64,000 nucleotides of DNA from Mucilaginibacter endophyticus (GTDB lineage Bacteria > Bacteroidota > Bacteroidia > Sphingobacteriales > Sphingobacteriaceae). Shown here one piece after another: positions 1 through 6,667 of the stretch. The stretch covers positions 186,001 to 250,000 of the forward strand of contig NZ_QPCG01000004.1 in NCBI RefSeq assembly GCF_003351025.1. The letters are read 5' to 3'. Below the pieces are notes generated by a model, which did not search any database, was not told the origin of the DNA, and was given only the letters and a program-made list of their open reading frames with translations. Made by a program: the position numbers and the translations under genes. Every line of letters starts with the position of its first letter. Positions within the stretch are counted from its first letter, which is position 1.

Positions 1-921
1 GTCTTTAAGCCAGGCTGCCTTTAGACACATTAAACGGGCAGCTTCAATTTCCGTTGCCATATCGGCCAGCTTAAACTGGATAGCCTGATGATCGGCCAGT
101 GTTTTGCCAAAGGTTTTACGTTCCTTAGCATATTGCACTGCCAGCTCATAAGCACCCGAAGCCAGGCCCAAAGCCTGCGAGGCGATCCCTATCCGGCCGC
201 CTTCAAGCAATCCCATAGCGAATTTAAAACCAAAGCCGTCTTCGCCAATACGGTTTTCCTTGGGCACTTTAACATCGGTAAACATCAGTGAATGAGTATC
301 TGATCCCCTCACGCCCATTTTATTTTCTTTAGCGCCAACAGTAAAACCAGACATACCTTTTTCAACAATAAAGGCATTAATGCCGTGATGTTTTTTAGCT
401 ACATCAGTCTGGGCTATCACAATATAGGTAGAAGCCGTGCTACCACTGGTGATCCAGTTTTTGGTACCATTGAGCAGGTAATGATCGCCCATATCAATAG
501 CGGTTGTTTTTTGCGATGTAGCATCAGATCCTGCCTCGGGCTCCGAAAGGCAAAACGCACCGATACATTCGCCTTTGGCTAACGGTACCAGGTATTTCTG
601 CTTCTGTTCTTCGCTGCCATACTTCTCAAGTCCATAACATACCAGCGAATTATTTACAGATACAATTACGGAGGTGGAGGCATCAATTTTGGAAAGCTCT
701 TCCATCACCAGCACGTACGATATAGCATCCAGGCCGGCCCCGCCATACTGCGGCGATACCATCATGCCCAAGAAACCAAGTTCGCCAAGCTTCCTTACTT
801 GTTCGGCGGGAAATTTTTGCAGTTCGTCGCGTTCTATAACACCAGGTTTCAATTCTGTTTGCGCAAAATCGCGCGCAGCCTGGCGAATCATTTTTTGTTC
901 TTCGGTCAGTTCAAAATACAT
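1..921 (-). CDS. Acyl-CoA dehydrogenase (partial, 3' end outside window)
   Basis: An FAD-dependent acyl-CoA dehydrogenase that would oxidise acyl-CoA to enoyl-CoA in beta-oxidation or branched-chain amino acid breakdown. The 307 visible residues start MYFELTEEQKMIRQAARDFA and include the family signatures AFCLSEPEAGSDA and WITSG, then the start of the C-terminal helical domain (GGRIGIASQALG). Family members have about 380 residues, so roughly the last 70 lie beyond base 1. The ATG at 921 is the natural start because the family begins with this helix. A perfect 20-bp palindrome 29 bases upstream suggests repressor control. Substrate specificity cannot be told from sequence alone. Confidence 0.95.
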   Translation of the reverse strand, partial: MYFELTEEQKMIRQAARDFAQTELKPGVIERDELQKFPAEQVRKLGELGFLGMMVSPQYGGAGLDAISYVLVMEELSKIDASTSVIVSVNNSLVCYGLEKYGSEEQKQKYLVPLAKGECIGAFCLSEPEAGSDATSQKTTAIDMGDHYLLNGTKNWITSGSTASTYIVIAQTDVAKKHHGINAFIVEKGMSGFTVGAKENKMGVRGSDTHSLMFTDVKVPKENRIGEDGFGFKFAMGLLEGGRIGIASQALGLASGAYELAVQYAKERKTFGKTLADHQAIQFKLADMATEIEAARLMCLKAAWLKD

Positions 922-949
922 GGGTATAATTAAAACATAAATATATAAA

Positions 950-969
950 TTACTATGCATGCATAGTAA
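950..969. promoter_or_regulatory. Perfect 20-bp palindrome, probable operator
   Basis: TTACTATGCATGCATAGTAA reads identically on both strands. It lies 29 bases upstream of the acyl-CoA dehydrogenase ATG. Its length and uninterrupted symmetry fit a TetR-family operator, a common arrangement for fatty-acid genes. The regulator is not in the window, so the assignment is inference. Confidence 0.6.
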
Positions 970-980
970 AATTTTATAAA

Positions 981-1010
981 CAAAAAAAGAGAGCTTTTTT
1001 GAAGCTCCCT
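981..1010 (-). terminator. Terminator-like hairpin with no gene before it
   Basis: On the minus strand GAGCTT and AAGCTC form a 6-bp stem (extended by two more pairs after one mismatch) around a 5-nt loop, followed by seven Ts. That is a rho-independent terminator shape. It sits upstream of the acyl-CoA dehydrogenase and no minus-strand gene precedes it. Confidence 0.5.
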
Positions 1011-1327
1011 TTCCCCTAATTAATTTAAACTATTGATTAAACCCAAAACAAAGAACAAAAAATCTCAACTTGGGCGTCTGAGAATTCAATTTTAATTTTT
1101 CACAGGTAGATGTTACTAAATCTCTTATTTTTTCACAGATGATACAGGGCGTGTAATTCTATACAAATCTTTTGCCATAATTATAAAATTGTGGCATTAA
1201 TATTTCATGTTTAAACGTTAGTTGTTCATTTTTATAAAAGAATAATATCTGCATATAAAATGTATTGATGATATTTTATTTTTAGCTTTCACAAAAAACA
1301 TAAAATATTCAATAAGCCGATCCACCC

Positions 1328-1570
1328 ATGCTTTTAACTGATTTTGAATACCTTAACGACACCGATAACGCGTTTAAACGAAAAGTAGCCTTGCAGATTA
1401 AAACGCTACGCAAGCAAAACCGGGTTACTCAGGAGAAGTTTTTTAAAGAAACACGCATAAATATTGCAAGGCTCGAATCAGGTATTATTGATATCAGATT
1501 AGAAACACTTCGTAAAATTTGTTATTATTTTAACGTTTCGTTAGCAGGTTTTTTCCAGGAGATATATTAA
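1328..1570 (+). CDS. Small Xre-family helix-turn-helix protein
   Basis: An 80-residue protein with one Xre/Cro-type helix-turn-helix filling residues 20-75: IKTLRKQNRVTQEKF (helices 1-2), then NIARLESG (recognition helix start), IRLETLRKICYYFNVSLAGFF. It should bind DNA as a dimer and act as a repressor or activator. There is no toxin-like partner next to it; the following gene is a peptidase 86 bases downstream. The target is unknown. The sequence around it is very AT-rich. Confidence 0.8.
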   Translation: MLLTDFEYLNDTDNAFKRKVALQIKTLRKQNRVTQEKFFKETRINIARLESGIIDIRLETLRKICYYFNVSLAGFFQEIY

Positions 1571-1655
1571 ATTATCATATTTAGAAAAAAACGTTGTCCT
1601 AAATTCTATTATAACATACAGTCGTTGTATTTTAATTCATACACACACCTAAAAA

Positions 1656-3710
1656 ATGAACAAACAAATCCACTCCTTATCCATAATTGCCATTTCGCTC
1701 GGCACTTTGCTCTGTGCCTGCAGCCATGAAGACAAGACAAAAGCGTACGAAGCCGGCGATCCTGTGATCCATAATATGGACACTACTGTAAAACCGGGCG
1801 ACGATTTTTTTAAATACGCTAACGGCGCCTGGCTGCGCAAAAATCCTATTCCGGCGGCATACGCCTCATGGGGCATAGGCAATGTTGTGCAGGATGAGCT
1901 GCGCGACAGGATGAAGAAAATCAACGAAGATGCCCTAAAAGCCAACGCACCCAAAGGCAGCAATACCCAAAAAATAGGCGATTTCTATTTCAGTGGGATG
2001 GATACCGTTAACATTGAAAAACAGGGGTTATCACCACTTAAGGATGAGCTGGATAAAATAGACCGGATAACAGATATCAAAAGCCTGGTTGAAGAATTTG
2101 CCCATCTGCAAAGGATTGGCGTTACACAACCCATTGGCGCATACGTTGGCCAGGATGCTAAAAACAGTTCAAAAATGGCATTGGGCTTATACCAGTCGGG
2201 AATAGGCATGCCTAACCGTGATTATTATTTTAATAAGGACGAGCATAGCGTCGCCATCCGTACCGATTATCAAAATAAATACCTGCCTACCATGTTTAAA
2301 CTGGCGGGCTTAACCGAAGATAAAGCTGCCGCCGCCGCTAAAAAAACTTATTCACTCGAAACTTTTCTGGCCGATAGCAGCCGTAAATTGGAAGACCTGC
2401 GCGACCCTTACCTTAACTATAACAAAATGACGCTTGCCGCCCTCAGCAAGCTGGCACCGGACATTGACTGGAAGCCCACATTTGAAAAAATGGACTACAA
2501 AAACGCGGATACTGTAATTGTAGGTCAGCCGGAATATTACAGGGCTTTAAATAAAGCTTTAAAAGTTTATACCATAGACGATTGGAAAAATTACCTGCGT
2601 AACAACCTCATCACAGCATTTGGATCATACCTGAGCAAGCCGTTCGATCAGGAGATCTTCCGCTTTTATGATAAGGTTATTGAAGGCAGTACAGCTCAGC
2701 TTCCGAGGTGGAAACGGGTATTGGATACTGAAAACGGCTTGATGGGTGAAGTTTTGGGGCAGATCTTCGTTAAAGAGTACTTCCCCGAAAAAACAAAAGA
2801 GCGCTATGTTAAACTGGTTGAAGAAATGCGGGCCAGCTTTAAAGAGCACATTGAAAAACTGGACTGGATGAGCCCGGCGACAAAGGAAAAAGCTTATTAC
2901 AAGCTATCAAAGGTTAACCCTAAAGTTGGCTATCCTGATAAATGGAAAGATTTTTCAACTTTGGAGATCAACCGTGGCCCTTATGCCCTCAATGTATTGC
3001 GGGCAAATGAGTGGTGGCACAACTTCAGCGCGGCTAAACTGGGCAAACCTGTCGACCGTACCGAGTGGGATATCACCCCGCAAACCTATAATGCTTATTA
3101 TAACCCATCAAACAACGAGATTGTATTGCCGGCGGGCATTTTTACCATTCCCGGCTACAAGGATGAGAATATTGACGATGCCATTATTTACGGTTATGCA
3201 GCGGCTTCAACCATCGGCCACGAAATGACACACGGGTTTGATGACCAGGGCCGCCAATTTGATGCTGCCGGAAACCTGAAAGCCTGGTGGACACCACAGG
3301 ATTCGGTAAAATTTAGTCAGCGTGCAAAAATGCTTATCGACCAGTTTAATGGCTACAGCATTTACGGTTTACATGTAAACGGCAAAGCCACCCAGGGCGA
3401 AAACATTGCCGACCTTGGCGGCATTGTAATTGGGCTTGATGCTTTCAAGAAAACCCAACAATACAAAGAAGGCAAACTCATTAACGGCTTAACGCCATTA
3501 CAACGCTACTTTTTAGGTTATTCTTTGGGCTGGCTTACACAGGACAGGAAAGAATCACTATCAAGCCAGATCTTAACTAACGAACACGCTCCGGCCTTTA
3601 TGCGTGTTAACGGCCCATTTACAGATGTACCTGAATTTTACGAGGCATTTCATATTAAAAAGGGCGATAAAATGTGGATTGATCCGGATAAAAGGGTGAA
3701 GATTTGGTAA
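1656..3710 (+). CDS. M13-family zinc metallopeptidase, lipoprotein (first of tandem pair)
   Basis: A neprilysin/PepO-like endopeptidase of 684 residues, the usual length for bacterial M13 enzymes. The N-terminus is a lipoprotein signal (LLCAC, lipid Cys about residue 22), so it is probably anchored facing the periplasm. Zinc ligands are visible as HEMTH (H522, H526) with the third ligand E582 in GENIADLGG; the substrate-binding NAYYNPSNNEI motif is also present. It cleaves oligopeptides. The next gene is a close paralog of the same length; both end with the same 38 bases before the stop. The start ATG is followed directly by the signal peptide. Confidence 0.95.
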   Translation: MNKQIHSLSIIAISLGTLLCACSHEDKTKAYEAGDPVIHNMDTTVKPGDDFFKYANGAWLRKNPIPAAYASWGIGNVVQDELRDRMKKINEDALKANAPKGSNTQKIGDFYFSGMDTVNIEKQGLSPLKDELDKIDRITDIKSLVEEFAHLQRIGVTQPIGAYVGQDAKNSSKMALGLYQSGIGMPNRDYYFNKDEHSVAIRTDYQNKYLPTMFKLAGLTEDKAAAAAKKTYSLETFLADSSRKLEDLRDPYLNYNKMTLAALSKLAPDIDWKPTFEKMDYKNADTVIVGQPEYYRALNKALKVYTIDDWKNYLRNNLITAFGSYLSKPFDQEIFRFYDKVIEGSTAQLPRWKRVLDTENGLMGEVLGQIFVKEYFPEKTKERYVKLVEEMRASFKEHIEKLDWMSPATKEKAYYKLSKVNPKVGYPDKWKDFSTLEINRGPYALNVLRANEWWHNFSAAKLGKPVDRTEWDITPQTYNAYYNPSNNEIVLPAGIFTIPGYKDENIDDAIIYGYAAASTIGHEMTHGFDDQGRQFDAAGNLKAWWTPQDSVKFSQRAKMLIDQFNGYSIYGLHVNGKATQGENIADLGGIVIGLDAFKKTQQYKEGKLINGLTPLQRYFLGYSLGWLTQDRKESLSSQILTNEHAPAFMRVNGPFTDVPEFYEAFHIKKGDKMWIDPDKRVKIW

Positions 3711-3963
3711 GCCCCCCAGCCCCCTAAAGGGGGAGCTTGCGAACAATAATGCGTTAGGGATCGGAGCGGATACCGGCCCGTGGCTAATGCCTGTGCAGTA
3801 TGAGCATAGAGCCCGGCCGCAGGCAACGCCCATAAATTAAGAAACAATTCACGTTGTTATTAGTTATTGCAAGCCGACTAACTTTCATATAAACAAATAC
3901 AACAATATTGAATAATCTGGTTGATTCCCGCATATTTTAACCCCAAACATATTCCATATTGTT

Positions 3964-3994
3964 ACAAAGGCCTTATTTAAAGGCCTTTGTTTTT
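3964..3994 (+). terminator. Strong rho-independent terminator after the first M13 gene
   Basis: ACAAAGGCCTT and AAGGCCTTTGT form a perfect 11-bp stem with a 5-nt loop and end in a T run. It lies only 26 bases before the next start codon, so the second peptidase must have its own promoter or be controlled by attenuation. Confidence 0.85.
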
Positions 3995-3996
3995 AT

Positions 3997-4004
3997 TAAA
4001 TTTG
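3997..4004 (+). promoter_or_regulatory. Candidate -7 promoter box for the second M13 gene
   Basis: TAAATTTG matches the Bacteroidota -7 consensus TAnnTTTG. It lies right after the terminator and would give a leader of about 10 nt before the ATG at 4021. No clear -33 TTTG is seen at the right distance, so this is tentative. Confidence 0.45.
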
Positions 4005-4020
4005 TTCAAAACGTGTTGAC

Positions 4021-6075
4021 ATGACCAAACTTTACAAAGCAACCCTCTTTGGCGGGGCCGCGTTGGCTCTATTTGCCCTCAGCGCCTACCAAATAAAAAC
4101 TACAGATAAACCCGCCGATCCTGTTTATGATAATCTCGATAAATCGGTAAAACCCGGCGATGATTTTTTTAAATATGCTAATGGCGGATGGCTTAAACGC
4201 AACCCGATACCGGCTGCCTATTCAAGCTGGGGTATAGGCAATGTGGTTTCTGAAGAACTGCGTGACCGGCTCAAAAAAATCAATGAAGATGCTTTACATG
4301 CCAACGCGCCTAAAGGTTCATCCACCCAAAAAATAGGTGACTTTTATTATACCGGGCTGGATAGCGTTAACATCGAGAAGCAAGGTATTAACCCGATAAA
4401 AGCACAACTGGATATTATCGATCAGGCTACAGATATAGCCGGGATTCTGAATGCCGCTGCCGTTTTAACAACTACCGGCACCCGTAACGTTATAGGTAGC
4501 GGCGTACGGCAGGATGCCAAGAACAGCGTTAAAACCATTGTACAACTGAGCCAGTCGGGTTTGGGTTTACCTAACCGTGATTATTATTTTAAGACGGATG
4601 CCCGCACTACTAAGGTCCGTACAGATTATATGACCAGCCACCTGCCCTCCATGCTGAAATTATCGGGTTGGGACGATCAAAAAGCCACGCAGGGAGCAGC
4701 AAGCGTATTTAAAATTGAGAAATTTTTGGCTGATAGCAGCCGCAAACTCGAAAACCTGCGCGATCCGTATCGCAACTATAACAAATTGACCATAGCCCAA
4801 CTGGGCAAGCTTACCCCCAACATCAACTGGCCGGTCATATTCAGCAAGCTGGAATATAAACAGCCAATAGATACCGTAATTGTTGGTCAGCCGGAGTATT
4901 ACCGGGCGGTTAATACCGCGCTTTCCACATTTTCGGTTGATGAATGGAAAGCTTATTTGCGCTGGAAACTGATCTCATCATATGCCCCGTATCTTAATTC
5001 GGCTGCCGATGCCGAAAGTTTCCGGTTTAGCGGCAAAGTAATATCCGGCCGTAAAGAACAATTACCCCGCTGGAAACGGGTACTGGATACCGAAAACGGC
5101 TTAATGGGTGAACTGCTTGGGCAACTTTTTGTGAAAGAGTATTTTCCGGCTGAAGCCAAGCAACGCTATACCGATATGGTTGAGGCCATCCGTCAGGCTT
5201 ATCGTGAGCATATTGCCAAACTGGATTGGATGAGTCCCGAAACCAAGCAAAAGGCATTGGTTAAACTGAATGCCATTCACCCCAAAGTTGGCTACCCAGA
5301 TAAATGGAAAGATTTTTCAAACATGGAGATCAGCCGTGATTCGTACGCGGGCAATGTAATGCAGGCCAGGCATTGGGCTTACCTGTTCAATATTAACAAA
5401 CTGGGCAAACCGGTTGACCATACCGAATGGGGAATGACACCGCAAACCTATAACGCCAGTTACAGCCCATCAAATAATGAAATCACTTTACCTGCGGCAC
5501 AGTTCAGTATTCCGGGCGTAAAAGACAGCGAGGTTGATGATGCCGTGGCTTATGGATACGTAGCTGCATCAACCATAGGCCATGAAATCACTCATGGTTT
5601 TGACGATGAAGGCAGGCAGTTTGATGCCAAAGGCAATCTCAGGGCCTGGTGGACACCGACCGATTCAGCAAAATTCACCAAACGTGCCAATATGCTTGCC
5701 GATCAGTTTAGCAGCTATGTAGTGCTGGACAGCCTGCACGTAAACGGTAAAGCATCGTTAGGCGAAAACATTGCCGATTTGGGTGGAATTGTATTAGGTA
5801 TTGATGCTTTTAAAAAGACCCAACAGTACAAAGAAGGCAAACTTATTGACGGGCTTACGCCAATGCAACGTTTCTTTTTAGGCTATGCACTCGGCTGGCT
5901 CGGCCAACAGCGCGATGAGTCATTGGCTAACCAGATACTGACTGATGTGCACGCTCCCGGCTTTTTAAGGGTGAATGGCCCGTTTAGTGATGTACCCGAA
6001 TTTTACCAGGCTTTCCATATCAAAAAAGGTGATAAGATGTGGATTGATCCGGATAAAAGGGTGAAGATTTGGTAG
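4021..6075 (+). CDS. M13-family zinc metallopeptidase (second of tandem pair)
   Basis: A second neprilysin/PepO-like peptidase, also 684 residues and alignable end to end with the preceding gene. Catalytic motifs are intact: HEITH (H521, E522, H525) and GENIADLGG with E582. It differs at the N-terminus: residues 1-23 form a hydrophobic signal or membrane anchor without a lipobox cysteine, so the two paralogs may be held differently at the cell envelope. It has its own candidate promoter after an upstream terminator. The pair is a tandem duplication. The role (peptide nutrition or signal-peptide turnover) is not known. Confidence 0.95.
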   Translation: MTKLYKATLFGGAALALFALSAYQIKTTDKPADPVYDNLDKSVKPGDDFFKYANGGWLKRNPIPAAYSSWGIGNVVSEELRDRLKKINEDALHANAPKGSSTQKIGDFYYTGLDSVNIEKQGINPIKAQLDIIDQATDIAGILNAAAVLTTTGTRNVIGSGVRQDAKNSVKTIVQLSQSGLGLPNRDYYFKTDARTTKVRTDYMTSHLPSMLKLSGWDDQKATQGAASVFKIEKFLADSSRKLENLRDPYRNYNKLTIAQLGKLTPNINWPVIFSKLEYKQPIDTVIVGQPEYYRAVNTALSTFSVDEWKAYLRWKLISSYAPYLNSAADAESFRFSGKVISGRKEQLPRWKRVLDTENGLMGELLGQLFVKEYFPAEAKQRYTDMVEAIRQAYREHIAKLDWMSPETKQKALVKLNAIHPKVGYPDKWKDFSNMEISRDSYAGNVMQARHWAYLFNINKLGKPVDHTEWGMTPQTYNASYSPSNNEITLPAAQFSIPGVKDSEVDDAVAYGYVAASTIGHEITHGFDDEGRQFDAKGNLRAWWTPTDSAKFTKRANMLADQFSSYVVLDSLHVNGKASLGENIADLGGIVLGIDAFKKTQQYKEGKLIDGLTPMQRFFLGYALGWLGQQRDESLANQILTDVHAPGFLRVNGPFSDVPEFYQAFHIKKGDKMWIDPDKRVKIW

Positions 6076-6104
6076 GTTGGGCTTTGCTCCTTTATCATAT
6101 TACG

Positions 6105-6144
6105 ATCCTCTAACAGTCTTTTTAAAGGCTGTTAGAGGATTTTT
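6105..6144 (+). terminator. Terminator of the second M13 gene
   Basis: ATCCTCTAACAG and CTGTTAGAGGAT form a perfect 12-bp stem around a 12-nt loop and are followed by TTTT, 30 bases after the stop codon. Confidence 0.85.
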
Positions 6145-6161
6145 AGTGCATGGCCTGTGCG

Positions 6162-6281
6162 ATTCCCTCCCCTGGGAGGGTGTAGGGAGGGGTTTGTGCG
6201 ACATGCTAAGTTGTCGCAAAGGCGTATAAACCCCTCCCTGCCAACACACCTTCCTAACGCACCCCTCCCAAGGGAGGGAAT
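6162..6281. repeat. Inverted-repeat element rich in CCCTCCC / GGGAGGG
   Basis: The outer ends ATTCCCTCCC and GGGAGGGAAT pair exactly. Inside are more matching runs (AGGGAGGGGTTTGTGCGAC against GTCGC and AAACCCCTCCCT), so the whole 120 bp can fold into a branched hairpin. It has no coding capacity of its own and resembles other CT/GA-rich palindromes here (3720, 11046). Confidence 0.7.
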
Positions 6282-6330
6282 TGTCATCTCTTGCACTATT
6301 CCTTCCTGAAAGCGCACTACATCGCTCGGC

Positions 6331-6423
6331 CATGCTGAACTTGTTTCAGCACCCCACGAAACAAGTGGGCGATTTGATTGGCAAGCGGCTTAGCAAATGA
6401 GGTGTTGAAACAAATTCAACATG
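6331..6423. repeat. Imperfect inverted repeat (CATGCTGAACTTGTTTCAGC type)
   Basis: The arms at 6331-6353 and 6401-6423 are 23-bp imperfect inverted repeats with three mismatches that keep G-T pairing in RNA. A related element is at 29719-29788. The rest of the 592-bp gap (6424-6667) is AT-rich and probably carries the helicase promoter; I see no gene there. Confidence 0.6.
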
Positions 6424-6667
6424 ACAGCTATCTTATTACATTATTTCACTTCAGAACCCAGACCTACGGAATTTTAAAAACTTCGTAAGTCTTTAACTCA
6501 GAAGAGGCATTCTCTACCGTCAAAAATGTGGTCAATGTTATCAAAACCATGTCAATTTCAATACTTTAACAATTTTTTAATATAAAACTCTTTCAATTAA
6601 GGTAAATTCTATTTACGTTTGAATTTTTTCTTGATGTAGCTTCAAATAATTTTTTACCCTGAAGCAC

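Larger units (their letters stand above)
922..1327. other. Intergenic region, AT-rich
   Basis: This 406-bp gap lies between divergent genes. It holds the 20-bp palindrome at 950-969 and a minus-strand terminator-like hairpin at 981-1010. I see no convincing reading frame in 1011-1327. The hairpin does not follow any gene on its strand, so a small minus-strand RNA upstream of it is possible. Confidence 0.5.
3711..4020. repeat. Intergenic repeat with G/C-run hairpin between the M13 genes
   Basis: This 310-bp gap starts with CCCCCTAAAGGGGG (3720-3733), a short hairpin also seen in variant form at 11046-11066. GC-rich non-coding sequence follows to about 3835. The rest is AT-rich and carries the terminator at 3964-3994 and a promoter -7 box. 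I see no real gene; reading frames here are repeat artefacts. Confidence 0.6.

Noticed and set aside
6100..6333. Minus-strand frames over the repeat at 6162-6281
   Set aside because: Their sequence is the translated inverted repeat and contains no start context or domain.
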